DNA of 64,000 nucleotides from CAWJFP01 sp963842155 (GCA_963842155.1 CAWJFP010000035.1:1-64000); one strand, 5' to 3'. Numbered from the stretch's first letter, positions 27,062 through 36,617 are shown. Translations and numbers: made by a program. The notes: a model not told the origin generated them from the letters alone.

Positions 27062-28264
27062 ATGAGCGAGGAGAGCGCCACGCAAACGGACGCGGGCGGG
27101 GTTGACCTGCTCGAGCGCGTCGCCCGCGCTGCGCGCTTGCGCGAGGGGGCGGAGGGGGTGGCGGCGCTACTGCGCGCGCTGGTGCGCCATGGGCCCCTAA
27201 CCCTGCGCGAGGCGGCGCGCCACGCCAAGCTGCCGCTTCCGGTGGCGACCGCCTTGCGGCGCGAGCTGGAGAAGGCGGGCATTCTCGCGAGCGGACCGCG
27301 TCTCGTCCTCGGCGAGGGCGGGCGCCGCTTTGTCGAAGGGGAGATGGGCCTGCGCGCCCGTCTCGATCCGACCTGCCCGCTCTGCGGCGCGGGCATCGTG
27401 ATCGGTCGCGAGTTCGACAGCGTGCTCGCGCGCTTGCGCGCCCATCTCGCGACCAATCCCGTCGTCGACGTGACGCTCGACCAGGCGCCCTGCACCGCCG
27501 AGACGGCCTTCGCGCGCGCCTTGTATATGTATCGCGCGGGCGCGGTCGAAGGCCGGGCGATGCTCTTTCTGGGCGACGACGATCAGATTTCGGTCGCGGC
27601 CGCGCTGCTCGGCAAGGCACTCGGCTTGGCACCCTTCGCGCGGCGCCTGGTGGCGCTCGATATCGACCAGCGCCGGCTCGACAAGATCCAGGAGATCGCG
27701 CAAAGCGACGGTCTGGAGATCGAATGCCGGCGCCATGACGCGCGCGAGCCGCTGCCGCCCGATCTTCTCGGCGTCTTCCAATCGTTCGAGACCGACCCCC
27801 CTTATACGCTGGAGGGCGCGCGCCTTTTCGCCGCGCGCGGCGTTGAGGGGCTCGAGCCGGGTCTCGGCAAAAGCGTCTTCCTCTCCTTCGCCGAGCTGCC
27901 GCCCGACGAGACGCTGGACCTTCAGCGTGCGCTCGCCGAGCTCGGTCTCGCTTGCGTCGATATGCTGCCGGGCTTCAACCGCTATGCGGGCGCGAGCATC
28001 CTCGGCTCCTCGAGCCAGCTGCTGCATCTCCGCACGACGTCCGGGACCGCCTCGCCTTTTGCCGCCGCGCGCTTCGAGGGCGCCATCTATACCGGCGAGC
28101 GGAGGGTGACCGCGCGGCGCTACCGCTGCACCGCATGCGGTCTCGCGCTGGAGGTGGGCCAGGGCCGCGAGATCGCGACCATCGAGGCGCTCAAGACACG
28201 CGGCTGCCCGCGCTGCGGCCATGACCGCTTCCGGCTGCTCGGCCGGACAAAGGCGGCGCCTTGA
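27062..28264 (+). CDS. BpsA-like N4-bis(aminopropyl)spermidine synthase family protein
   Basis: A 400-residue protein. The N-terminal winged helix (about 30-95, LTLREAARHAKLPLPVATAL) and DPTCPLCGAGI precede a Rossmann methyltransferase-like core with the family's FLGDDDQISVA (near 170), LVALDIDQRRLDKIQE and FETDPPYTLEGA (near 243). These match BpsA, known from thermophiles for branched polyamine synthesis. Residues ~345-392 form an added zinc ribbon, YRCTACGLAL and CPRCGHDRFRLL. The function in a presumably mesophilic alphaproteobacterium is unproven; it may use another acceptor amine or decarboxylated SAM. It converges on a GNAT gene 7 bases away. Confidence 0.78.
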   Translation: MSEESATQTDAGGVDLLERVARAARLREGAEGVAALLRALVRHGPLTLREAARHAKLPLPVATALRRELEKAGILASGPRLVLGEGGRRFVEGEMGLRARLDPTCPLCGAGIVIGREFDSVLARLRAHLATNPVVDVTLDQAPCTAETAFARALYMYRAGAVEGRAMLFLGDDDQISVAAALLGKALGLAPFARRLVALDIDQRRLDKIQEIAQSDGLEIECRRHDAREPLPPDLLGVFQSFETDPPYTLEGARLFAARGVEGLEPGLGKSVFLSFAELPPDETLDLQRALAELGLACVDMLPGFNRYAGASILGSSSQLLHLRTTSGTASPFAAARFEGAIYTGERRVTARRYRCTACGLALEVGQGREIATIEALKTRGCPRCGHDRFRLLGRTKAAP

Positions 28265-28270
28265 GCGCGA

Positions 28271-28837
28271 TCAGCCCTGCTCTTCCCGCTTCGCCTTGTC
28301 GAGGACGCGCTCGAAGGTGACGTGGCGGGGCTCGAAATCGAAGAGCCGGTAAAGCGCCTGCATGTTCTCGTTGGCGACGCTGGTGCGGCCGACGATCCGC
28401 TTGAGCCGATGCTCGCGGCAATAGTCGAGGCAGGCGCGCATGAGGCGGAGGGCGCAGAAGCCGCCGCGATAGGATTCGTCGATATAGAAGCTGCGCAGAT
28501 CGCCATAGGTTTCCTTGGTGACGAAATTGGTGCGCGGGGCGAGCCAGGCCCAGCCGATCGGGGCACCGTCGAGATCGAGAAGAAGCAGGAGGCTCTTGCG
28601 CTCCTTGAGCGCCGTGGCGAGCTTGCGCTCGTAGAAGCCGAGATCGTCGACGGGATCCTCGGGGAAGGAGATATGCGCGATCTCGCGCTCGAAGCGCGCC
28701 ACGGCGGGGATATCCGCTTCGGCGAGCGGCCGCAGGCGGATGCGCGCGCGCAGCTCGGCGGAGATGCCGTCCTGGCTTGGCTTCGCCGGCTCGCTGGAGG
28801 ATGAGGATCCGTCCTGCATCGGCCGGTTCTCTATCAT
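28271..28837 (-). CDS. GNAT family N-acetyltransferase
   Basis: A GNAT acetyltransferase of about 188 residues. The core runs from IRLRPLAEADIPAVARFE (N-terminal strand/helix), through GAPIGWAWLAPR, to SFYIDESYRGGFCALRLMRA (acetyl-CoA loop) and VANENMQALYRLFDFEPRHV. The start is unclear: Met at 28837 or 28819 gives a short Ser/Pro-rich leader, and the reading to 28897 lacks a ribosome site. Adjacency to the BpsA-like gene suggests, without proof, a polyamine or related amine as substrate. Confidence 0.82.
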   Translation of the reverse strand: MIENRPMQDGSSSSSEPAKPSQDGISAELRARIRLRPLAEADIPAVARFEREIAHISFPEDPVDDLGFYERKLATALKERKSLLLLLDLDGAPIGWAWLAPRTNFVTKETYGDLRSFYIDESYRGGFCALRLMRACLDYCREHRLKRIVGRTSVANENMQALYRLFDFEPRHVTFERVLDKAKREEQG

Positions 28838-28939
28838 GGGCGCCGGCGTCGAGCCAGCGAGCGGCGCCGCATGGACAGGCGCTCGGGCCTGCCCCATGAT
28901 GCGCCTCGCTGCGATCGATGCTTTCGGGACGGGCGACGG

Positions 28940-29212
28940 ATGGGCGAATTGGCGGCGGACGACATTCTCGCCGAGAGCGTGGCGACGACCCTGGCCGAGT
29001 GTCTCGGAATCGCCCCCGCGAGCCTCGACGAGGCGACCTCGGCCTTCACCTGCGAGGCCTGGGATTCGCTGGCGCAGCTCCGCCTCGTGCTGGCGCTGGA
29101 GGAGCGCCTCGCCATCCGCTTCACGATCGAGGAGATCGAGCGCGCCACCTCGCTCGCCGAGATCAAGCGACTGGTCGCCGAGAAGGTCGCGAGACGCGAC
29201 CGCCGCGCCTGA
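28940..29212 (+). CDS. Acyl carrier protein-like protein
   Basis: A 90-residue four-helix carrier. The phosphopantetheine attachment serine is in CEAWDSLAQLRLVLALEE (DSL motif), followed by IRFTIEEIERATSLAEIKRL. The ATG at 28940 begins MGELAADDILAESVATTLAE; an upstream reading to 28871 lacks support. It is not next to fatty acid genes, so it is likely a dedicated carrier. It is transcribed divergently from the GNAT gene. Confidence 0.85.
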   Translation: MGELAADDILAESVATTLAECLGIAPASLDEATSAFTCEAWDSLAQLRLVLALEERLAIRFTIEEIERATSLAEIKRLVAEKVARRDRRA

Positions 29213-29236
29213 CGCAACGACCTTTGCAGGCCGGCT

Positions 29237-31297
29237 CTAGCTGAACTTCACGCCGATCAGATTGCCGCGGCGCCAGACGAGCTTGCATTTGCGCTCGGGC
29301 ACGCCCCTCAGCTTGAGCACCAGATCGTCGGGAACATAGGCCTCGCCTTCGAGCCTGATCTTGGCGCCATGCTCGGACAGGTCATAGACCATGCATTCGA
29401 CGACGAAATAGCCGCTGGCATGCCAGAGCCGCGCGCCGAGCAGGACCTTGCGGCGGGGCGAGGCGCGTTGGACCGTGCCGTCGCCCTGAACGGCGTCGGC
29501 GCCGGCGCCGTGCGCCGCCGCCACGGCCCCGTTGGCGGGCGCGGCCTGAGCGGACGCGGCGCCGTTTGCGGGTGCGCTCGCCTCGACGCGGGCAGGGGCC
29601 GCGGGCTGAGGCTGCGGCTCGGGCGCGGCCACGGGAGGCGGCGGCGGTGCTACGGGGAGGGCGAGCTTGGGCGCCTCGGTGGCGCCACCCTCGTTGACGA
29701 AGAGCTTGGTGGCCCGGCGGAAAGTCATCTGGCCTCCTTGCGACGGCATGCCGCCGCCGACCATGAAGCGCGGAGTCTCGTTGGAAATCTTGTAGCGCGT
29801 GATGTATCTGCCGTCCGGCCGCTCGCCCGTCACCTCGAGGGCGAAGAGATCGCGCGTGATAACGTTGTCGCCCTCCATGCCGATCACCTCGGTGACATGG
29901 GTGACGCGGCGCACGCCGTCATGCATGCGGCTCAATTGCAGGATGAGGTCCACCGCCGAGGCGATCTGGGTACGGAGCGCGCGGGTCGGCGAGTTCAAGC
30001 CGGCCATCCATACCATGTTCTCGAAGCGCTGCAGCGCCTCGCGCGGGCCGCTCGCATGGATGGTGGAGAGCGAGCCGTCATGGCCCGTATTCATGGCCTG
30101 GAGCATGTCCAGCGCCTCCTCGCCGCGGGCCTCGCCGAGGATGATGCGGTCGGGGCGCATGCGGAGGGCGTTCTTGACCAGGTCGCGGATGCTGAACTCG
30201 CCCTTGCCTTCCAGATTGGCGGGCCGCGTCTCGAGCCGCACCACATGGGGCTGGCGCAAGCGGAGCTCGGCCGCGTCCTCGATGGTGACGAGGCGCTCGC
30301 GCTCGCCGATCATCTGGCTGAGCGCGTTGAGCAGCGTGGTCTTGCCCGAGCCCGTGCCGCCGGAGACGAGAATGTTGAGGCGCGAGCGCACCGCAGTCGA
30401 CACCACCACCGCGATCTCGCGGCTGATATTGCCCTGCTCCACCATGTCGAGGAGCGAGATCCCCATCTTGGGGAATTTGCGGATCGAGATGGTCGGGCCG
30501 TCCACCGCGAGCGGCGGGATGACGATGTTGACGCGGCTGCCGTCGGCGAGACGGGCGTCGCACACGGGCGACGACTCGTCGATGCGCCGGCCGACGCGCG
30601 TCACCATGCGGATGGCCAGGTTCAGCACATGGTCGTCGTCGCGGAAGCTCGCGTCGCTGAGCTCGAGGCGGCCGGCGCGCTCGACATAGATCTGCTTGGG
30701 CCCGTTGACCAGGATGTCGGTGACGGATTCGTCGGCGAGCAGCGGCTCGAGCGGGCCGAGCCCGACCATGTCGGCGAGCAGGTTGTTGACGAGTTCGGTC
30801 TGCTCCGAGGCGTTGAGGACGATCTTCTGCTCCTCGAGCAGGTCGGCGAGGAGGCTGGCGAGCTCGATGCCGAGCCGCTCGGCGGAGAGCGCCGCGGCCT
30901 TGGTGGTGTCGAGGCGGTCGATGAGGGGCGGCTGGATGCGCTTGCGCACGGCCTCGAGGCGCTCCGAGAGCGGCCCGATGACGAGCGCCGCCGGACGCGG
31001 CAGCGGAATGGGGTCGGGCTTGCGCTGTCCCGACGCATCGTTGGCGATCTGCGGCCATTTGCCGCGACCCTTCTTGCTCGCCTCGCGTTGCGCGATGACG
31101 CGTTGGGCGTGCGAGCTCGCGTTCGGGTCGACGCGCAGGCTGTTGAGCGTCGGCATGACCACCGGCTGAGGCACTCCGGCCCGCGCCGAGGCCTTGTCGC
31201 CGACGCCCATTGGCGCGCTCGCCGGCGCAATCGCCACGGCGGCGGGCGGCGCGTCTTCCGCCACAAGCTCGTTCGTGTTGCGACGTCCAAATGTCAC
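29237..31297 (-). CDS. cpaF: CpaF/TadA-type secretion ATPase fused to a C-terminal PilZ domain
   Basis: A 686-residue ATPase of the Tad pilus/type IV secretion superfamily. The GTG at 31297 has AGGAG nine bases upstream. Residues ~95-500 form CpaF: VTDILVNGPKQIYVERAGRL, Walker A GGTGSGKTTLLNAL (about 312), IEDAAELRLRQPHVVRLE, ILGEARGEEALDMLQAMNTG (Walker B) and STIHASGPREALQRFE. A Pro/Ala-rich linker (~530-605) leads to a PilZ-like domain (~608-686) with RRKVLLGARL, VYDLSEHGAKIRLEG and KLVWRRGNLIGVKFS. PilZ normally binds cyclic di-GMP. No other tad genes are in the window. The fusion is unusual to me. Confidence 0.87.
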   Translation of the reverse strand: MTFGRRNTNELVAEDAPPAAVAIAPASAPMGVGDKASARAGVPQPVVMPTLNSLRVDPNASSHAQRVIAQREASKKGRGKWPQIANDASGQRKPDPIPLPRPAALVIGPLSERLEAVRKRIQPPLIDRLDTTKAAALSAERLGIELASLLADLLEEQKIVLNASEQTELVNNLLADMVGLGPLEPLLADESVTDILVNGPKQIYVERAGRLELSDASFRDDDHVLNLAIRMVTRVGRRIDESSPVCDARLADGSRVNIVIPPLAVDGPTISIRKFPKMGISLLDMVEQGNISREIAVVVSTAVRSRLNILVSGGTGSGKTTLLNALSQMIGERERLVTIEDAAELRLRQPHVVRLETRPANLEGKGEFSIRDLVKNALRMRPDRIILGEARGEEALDMLQAMNTGHDGSLSTIHASGPREALQRFENMVWMAGLNSPTRALRTQIASAVDLILQLSRMHDGVRRVTHVTEVIGMEGDNVITRDLFALEVTGERPDGRYITRYKISNETPRFMVGGGMPSQGGQMTFRRATKLFVNEGGATEAPKLALPVAPPPPPVAAPEPQPQPAAPARVEASAPANGAASAQAAPANGAVAAAHGAGADAVQGDGTVQRASPRRKVLLGARLWHASGYFVVECMVYDLSEHGAKIRLEGEAYVPDDLVLKLRGVPERKCKLVWRRGNLIGVKFS

Positions 31298-31649
31298 GTT
31301 TCTGCTCCTCGAATCGGGTCGATCGCCTTCGGCCTGCATCCGGGCCCCGGCGGCGGTCCCCGGCAAAATGAGCCGGCTCGGCCGCAGGCCTTCCGATGCC
31401 TTTGGAAGCAAGGTAAATGCCAGAAGTTACATCTTGGTAAATATCCAGGTAGCGCGCCGAATTTTTCCCCGCCCGAAAGCCCCGTGGGCGGCCTGTTGCG
31501 CGCGCCCTGCCAATTTGCCGAGCCGCGGACGGGCAGCCTTGCAAATTGCCTTGGGGCTCGCGGTAAAGGCGGCGCATTCCGCGCGTCAATCTGGCCGCGC
31601 GCAGAAAATTAACCGGAAAAATTAAGACAGGTTAACGCCAATCGGCGCT
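31298..31649. other. 352-bp intergenic region upstream of cpaF-pilZ
   Basis: This region holds the cpaF ribosome site at its left end and AT-rich patches (around 31395-31450 and 31605-31635, AAATTAACC / GGTTAACG). The pcm gene ends at its right edge on the same strand. I see no ORF or hairpin terminator. Confidence 0.4.
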
Positions 31650-32333
31650 TTACCCCTCGCGCGCGCCGGGCTCGAAGACCGAGAAGCGCACCGGCAGTAT
31701 CTCGCGGATCGTCGTGCGGCCCGCCGCGTCCTTGACGACCAGCATGAGCTGCTGCGCGTCGGCGACGCCCGCGGGGATCACCATGCGCCCGCCCGGCTTG
31801 AGTTGGCCGATGAGATGCGGCGGCACGAGCTCGGGCGAGGCCGTCACCATGATCTTGTCGAAGGGCGCATGCTCCGGCCAGCCGTAATAGCCGTCGCCGA
31901 GCTTGATCTCGATATTGCGGTAGCCGAGCCGGGCATGGCGCGTGCGCGCCTGGCGGGCCAGCTCCTCGACGATCTCGACCGAGTAGACCTTGCCGGCGAG
32001 CTCGGCCAGCACGGCCGCCTGATAGCCGAGACCGGTCCCGATCTCGAGCACGCGGTCTTCGCGGCCGAGCTCGAGCAGGTCGGTCATCAGCGCCACGATG
32101 AAGGGCTGCGAGATGGTCTTGCCGCTGCCGATGGGGAGAGGGGTATCGGCATAGGCGAACTGCCGCAGCTCGAGCGGCACGAAATCATGGCGCGGCACCT
32201 TTTCCATGGCCGCCATGACGGTGCCGTCGAGCGCCGTCTTGCCGATCTGCTCCTCGGCGACGCGCACATGCGCCACGATCTCCTGGACCATGAGGGCGCG
32301 GAGCGCGCCATATTGCGAGTTGTTCGTGGTCAT
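31650..32333 (-). CDS. pcm: Protein-L-isoaspartate O-methyltransferase
   Basis: Repairs isoaspartyl residues in damaged proteins with SAM. The 227-residue product has the family length. The SAM motif VLEIGTGLGYQAAVLAEL is preceded by PIGSGKTISQPFIVALMTDL, the isoaspartate-binding segment, and HDFVPLELRQFAYADTPL. YSVEIVEELARQA forms post-motif I. No surE neighbour is seen. The ORF is intact, with its start at 32333. Confidence 0.94.
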   Translation of the reverse strand: MTTNNSQYGALRALMVQEIVAHVRVAEEQIGKTALDGTVMAAMEKVPRHDFVPLELRQFAYADTPLPIGSGKTISQPFIVALMTDLLELGREDRVLEIGTGLGYQAAVLAELAGKVYSVEIVEELARQARTRHARLGYRNIEIKLGDGYYGWPEHAPFDKIMVTASPELVPPHLIGQLKPGGRMVIPAGVADAQQLMLVVKDAAGRTTIREILPVRFSVFEPGAREG

Positions 32334-32550
32334 GCCTTCGCGTCGTCCGCGGCCGATGCGAGCCCGCTCCGAGGATGGATCAGTCTAGGACAGCTCGCCG
32401 CAGGGCGCATCAGGAAATCGCTTTACGGGGCACGCGAGCGGGCCTGGCGCAGCCCGACTGCGCGGCGCCGGATCGCGGGCCCCCGAAACATGCTCGCGCT
32501 CCCTGGATGGGGAATTGATTTTGCCGGCGCCCGCGCGGTATTTTCGCGCC

Positions 32551-33150
32551 ATGGAGCTTACGATCGAGGGTCAGAAGACGGCGGCTGGGCCGCGCATGGG
32601 CGACAAGCTGGCCGACTACATCCGCGTCTATGACGGCGCGCTCGAGCCCGCGCTCTGCGACGACATGGTGGCGCGCTTCGAGGCCGACAAGGCAAACCAG
32701 GAAAAGGTGGACTACAAGCAGATCCGCCGCTTCTCGGTGCTAGACCTCTCGCAGGCGCCGCACTGGCGCGACATCCACGACATCCTCTTCCGGCGGCTGG
32801 TGAGCTCGGTCGAGCGCTATGTCGCGGATTGCGCCATAAGCTGGATCCCGCCCAACCAGACGATCGAGGATTTCCGCATCAAGCGCTATCGGCCGGGCGC
32901 GGGGGAGGAGTTCAAGCCCCATGTCGATATCAGCAACGCCGATCTCGCCCGCCGCATGCTCGTCGCCTTCTGGTATCTCAACGACGTGGCCGAGGGCGGC
33001 GAGACGGAATTCGTCTCGCTCGGACTCAAGGTCAAGCCCGGCAAGGGGCGCATGCTGATGTTTCCGCCGACCTTCCTCTATCCCCATGCCGGGCGCGCGC
33101 CGGTCAGCAACGCCAAATATATCGTCGGCTCCTATACGCGCTACGAGTAG
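32551..33150 (+). CDS. 2-oxoglutarate/Fe(II)-dependent oxygenase (prolyl 4-hydroxylase type)
   Basis: A 199-residue Fe(II)/2OG oxygenase. The iron facial triad appears as FKPHVDISNADLARR (HxD) and YPHAGRAPVSNAKYIVGSY (distal His and downstream 2OG-binding basic region). Around them are RIKRYRPGAGEEF and AFWYLNDVAEGGETEF, typical of the P4Hc fold. The substrate could be a protein prolyl side chain or a small molecule. The start is the ATG at 32551; a TTG at 32515 with GGATGGGG upstream is an alternative. Confidence 0.85.
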   Translation: MELTIEGQKTAAGPRMGDKLADYIRVYDGALEPALCDDMVARFEADKANQEKVDYKQIRRFSVLDLSQAPHWRDIHDILFRRLVSSVERYVADCAISWIPPNQTIEDFRIKRYRPGAGEEFKPHVDISNADLARRMLVAFWYLNDVAEGGETEFVSLGLKVKPGKGRMLMFPPTFLYPHAGRAPVSNAKYIVGSYTRYE

Positions 33151-33175
33151 CCGGCGAGCAGCGGCCGGCAGCAGG

Positions 33176-34276
33176 CTACTTGCGCGCCTCGACGAAAAGC
33201 GAGGCGTAACGGCCGTCGACCTGGGCCTCGGCGACGCTCGAACTGTCGTCAACTCGCAAGGCGGCATGCTCGCTCGCCATATAGCTGCTGCGGACGACGT
33301 CGCGGAAGCCGGCCTCCTCGAGCAGCAACCCGAGCGTCACGAAATCATAGCCGTATTTGTGCTGGGCGAAATTCTTGGGGCTCTCGGCGGCGCCGAGATA
33401 GCCGAGGATCGCCTCGAGATGGGTGCGCGCCTGGGGCGCCCAGGCGGGCCAGACGCGCCGCTGCATGGCGAAGAATTTCTCGTCGCGCTCGACATAGGCG
33501 CGCATGTAGGCCTCGGCGTCGGGCACGATGATGCGGACGATGCCGCCGGGTGCCAGCACGCGGCAAATCTCGCGCAACAGCCGCGGCGCGTCCGTCTTCT
33601 TGTAGAGATGCTCGAAGAGATGGGCGAGATAGACGAGCTCGATCGAGCCCTCGGCGAAGGGCAGGCCCCAGCGCAATTCGAGGGCAAGCTCGGCCGGAAA
33701 GAGATCGATATTGTACCAGCCGGGAAGGCTGTTACGCCCGCAGCCCAGATGAAGGCGCGGCGCCTTGCCGGAGAGGCGCGCGCGCTGCTCGGCGACGTAT
33801 TGCTTGCGCCTGGCGCCGAGCGCCGTGGCGAGCGCGGTGAGCTCGCCGAGCGCGCGCCTCAACCTGCCTTGCAGCTCCTCCTCGGGCTTCCCGCCGGCAT
33901 AGCGATAGGCGCTCGGCCCCATGGCGGCGACGTCGCCGGCGAGCTCCTCCGCGACATGGGCGATCGCCACCAGCATGGCGCGCGCCTGGGCCGGATCGGG
34001 CGCGGCACCCGGCACGTCGCCCTCATGCTCGCGCAGCACGCCGATATGGAGCGCCGCCGGCACCAGCCGGTCGAAGAGCGCGGTGCCGATCGGCGCCGCG
34101 CGTGCGCGCGCCGCCGCGAGCGAGGCCGGCGGCGTGAAGCAGTCGATGAATGCCCGCGCAGCACTTCCGTCCTCGAGCGTCACCACCTCGGGGTTGCCGA
34201 GGCGCTGGATCACGCATTGCTCGCCCAACGGGAAAAGGATCGTCGCCGCGTCGATCGCGTAGAGCTTCTCTGCCAT
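33176..34276 (-). CDS. Class I SAM-dependent methyltransferase with extra N-terminal domain
   Basis: A 366-residue two-part protein. Residues ~190-340 form a class I methyltransferase: LHLGCGRNSLPGWYNIDLFP, LVYLAHLFEHLYKKTD and EICRVLAPGGIVRIIVPDAE, the pattern common in glycan- and EPS-cluster methyltransferases. The N-terminal ~185 residues (MAEKLYAIDAATILFPLGEQ, LFDRLVPAALHIGVL) look like a small winged-helix/substrate-recognition domain plus helices; I do not recognise it. The gene lies 70 bases downstream of asnB on the same strand, so a shared small-molecule or glycan pathway is plausible. Confidence 0.75.
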   Translation of the reverse strand: MAEKLYAIDAATILFPLGEQCVIQRLGNPEVVTLEDGSAARAFIDCFTPPASLAAARARAAPIGTALFDRLVPAALHIGVLREHEGDVPGAAPDPAQARAMLVAIAHVAEELAGDVAAMGPSAYRYAGGKPEEELQGRLRRALGELTALATALGARRKQYVAEQRARLSGKAPRLHLGCGRNSLPGWYNIDLFPAELALELRWGLPFAEGSIELVYLAHLFEHLYKKTDAPRLLREICRVLAPGGIVRIIVPDAEAYMRAYVERDEKFFAMQRRVWPAWAPQARTHLEAILGYLGAAESPKNFAQHKYGYDFVTLGLLLEEAGFRDVVRSSYMASEHAALRVDDSSSVAEAQVDGRYASLFVEARK

Positions 34277-34346
34277 GGGCCGGCCCAAATCCCGTAGCGC
34301 CGCGTCAGGAGGCGGGGAGCCCATCATAACGGCCGCCGCCGGCCGC

Positions 34347-36282
34347 TCAAGGCAGCCAGCGCTCCTTCCAGGCCTGGAACATCAGGACGTCCCAAAGCAG
34401 ATATTGCCAATTGCGCGTGCCGCCGAGATGCTCGCGCCATTTGGCGCGGACGGGGCGCGGATCGAAAATCCCCTCGGCGGCGAGACGCTTCTCGTCGAGA
34501 AGGCCTTCCGCCCAGCCGCGCAAAGGCCCGCGCAGCCAGGCGTCGATGGGAACGCCGAACCCCATCTTCGGCCGCTCGATCAGCTTCTGCGGCACGAAGC
34601 GGTGGAGCACTTGGCGCAGCAGCTTCTTGCCTATTCCCCCGCCCGCCTTGAGCGCGGGCGGCAGGCTCCAGCTGAAGGCGACAACTCGATGGTCGATGAG
34701 CGGCACGCGCGCCTCGAGCGACACCGCCATCGAGGCGCGATCCACCTTCGTCAGGATGTCGTCGGGCAGATAGGTGCGCGTATCGAGATATTGCATGCGC
34801 TCGACGAAATCGGGCGCCAGCGTCTTGACGCTGGAATCCCAGAGGAGGCCCTTGGGCTCGGTCGAGCCGCGCGCGACCGTCTCGGGCTCGCTCCAATGGC
34901 TCACCAGCGTGCGGTAGTAATCCTCGGCGCCGCCGGCCAGCACGGCGGCGAGCTTGTGGAGCTTGTCGCCCGCGAGGGGCGGACGCCAGCGCTGCGGCAG
35001 GATGCGGGCGAGGCTCGACCAGCGGTCGGGCGGCAGCGCCCGGATCACGGCGGCGGCCAGGCAGGGGACCGCGCGCGGCAGGCGGTCGAGCGCGCGCACC
35101 AGCGACTGCGCCTGGAAATAGCGGTTATAGCCGCCGAAAAGCTCGTCTCCGCCATCGCCCGACAGGGCGACGGTGACATGGCGGCGCGTCATCTCCGAGA
35201 CGAGAAAGGTGGGGATCTGCGAGGAATCGGCGAAGGGCTCGTCATACATCTCGGGCAGGCGCGGAATGACCTCGAGCGCGTGATCGGGCGAGACGTAAAG
35301 CTCGGTATGGTCGGTGCCGAGATGCTGCGCCACCAGCGCCGCGTCGGTCGCCTCGTTGTAGCCGCGCTCATGGAAGCCGATGGTGAAGGTGCGCACGGGC
35401 CGCGTGCTGTTCGCCTGCATGAGGGCGACGACGGTCGAGGAATCGATGCCGCCGGAAAGAAAGGCGCCGAGCGGCACGTCGGCCACCATGCGCCGGCGGA
35501 CAGCGTCGGAGAGCAGCTCGGCCAAGCCGCTCGGCGGCCTCCGCCTCGCTGCCGGCGAAGCGCTCGCGCTGCCCGGCTTCTGCAACTTCGGCGAGCGACC
35601 AGTAGGAGCGCAGAACGGGCTCCGCCCCGGCGCGCGCCTCGAGGATGGTCGCCGGCGGCAGCTTGGCGACGCCGCGATAGATGGTGCGCGGGGCCGGCAC
35701 CGCGCTCAGCCGCAGGAACGAGGCGGGCGAATCGCGGTCGAGCTCGGGGCGCCAACCGTCGTGCGCGCGCAGGGCCTTGAGCTCCGAGCCGAACAGCAGC
35801 AGGTGATTGAATTTCGCCCAGTAGAGCGGCTTGATGCCGAGGCGGTCGCGCACGAGATAAAGCGTGCGCTCTCGGCAATCCCACAAAGAGATGGCGAACA
35901 TGCCGATGAGGCGCTTGACCGTCGCCTCGACGCCCCAGACGGCGCAGCCCTCGACGATGACCTCGGTATCGGAATGGCCGCGGAAGCGCCGCCCCGCGGC
36001 CTCCAGCTCCGACCGCAGCTCGTTCGCGTTATACACCTCCCCGTTGTAGGAGATCACGACGCGCCCGCAGGAGGAGACCATGGGCTGCGCGCCGGCGGGG
36101 CTCAGATCGATGATCGAGAGGCGGCGATGGCCGAAAGCGATGCCGGCCGCCGCGTCGCACCACACCGCGCCCGCGTCGGGTCCGCGATGACGCAGCGTCT
36201 CGGCCATGGCGCGCGCCGCCTCGCCGAGCGCCTCCGGGGCGAGGCCGGCGCGCTGATCCCAAAGGCCGGCGATGCCGCACAT
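34347..36282 (-). pseudogene. asnB: Asparagine synthase (glutamine-hydrolysing), with one frameshift
   Basis: The frame from MCGIAGLWDQRAGLAPEALG (catalytic Cys2) covers the glutaminase domain, with RGPDAGAVW, GHRRLSIIDLSPAGAQPM and ISYNGEVYN, and extends to near 35530. It then shifts by +1 and the synthetase domain follows: PLGAFLSGGIDSSTVVALM (PP-loop), VALSGDGGDELFGGYNRY and KVDRASMAVSLEARVPLIDH. Joined, the length is about 645 residues, normal for AsnB. A single base in GAGCGGCTTGGCCGAG disrupts it. AsnB-type enzymes also amidate glycans or secondary metabolites; the methyltransferase neighbour hints at that. Confidence 0.85.
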
Positions 36283-36584
36283 CTAAAGCCTATCCCTCGA
36301 TCGTCGCGTTCGCGCCGCTCCGAATCCGCGGCGCCATGGCGGCAATAGTGGCGCTTGAGCGGCTTTGCGTCGAGACTTTAACCTTAGGCTCGCTTTCGGT
36401 GCCGAGGCACCGATCTGTTGCAACCGGGGCCGCGGCGTTCCTGATTCCTAGGCGATATCCATCGAAGAGGTTGACCGGCGTTCGTGATATATGGTCAAAT
36501 ATAGCGACGATGGCGGCCGGGGGGTCGATCCGCAGCATCGAACGGCAGGGGCGATCCCAGCCGGCAACCAAAGGGGCCCGGGCC
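36283..36584. other. 302-bp region upstream of porin 1
   Basis: Divergent region between asnB and porin 1. TTGACC at about 36472 followed by AT-rich TGATATATGGTCAAATAT may be a promoter for the porin, but spacing is not decisive. The right end (from ~36558) is shared with the leader of porin 2 (GGCAACCAAAGGGGC). Confidence 0.4.
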
Positions 36585-36617
36585 ATGGGGCACCCGGAAA
36601 CGAAAAGGACAAAGGCG

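Noticed and set aside
29369..31612. 747-codon open frame on the plus strand opposite cpaF
   Set aside because: Composition is typical of a high-GC antisense shadow (Arg/His/Gly/Ala-rich with no domain), and the minus-strand CpaF-PilZ is unambiguous.
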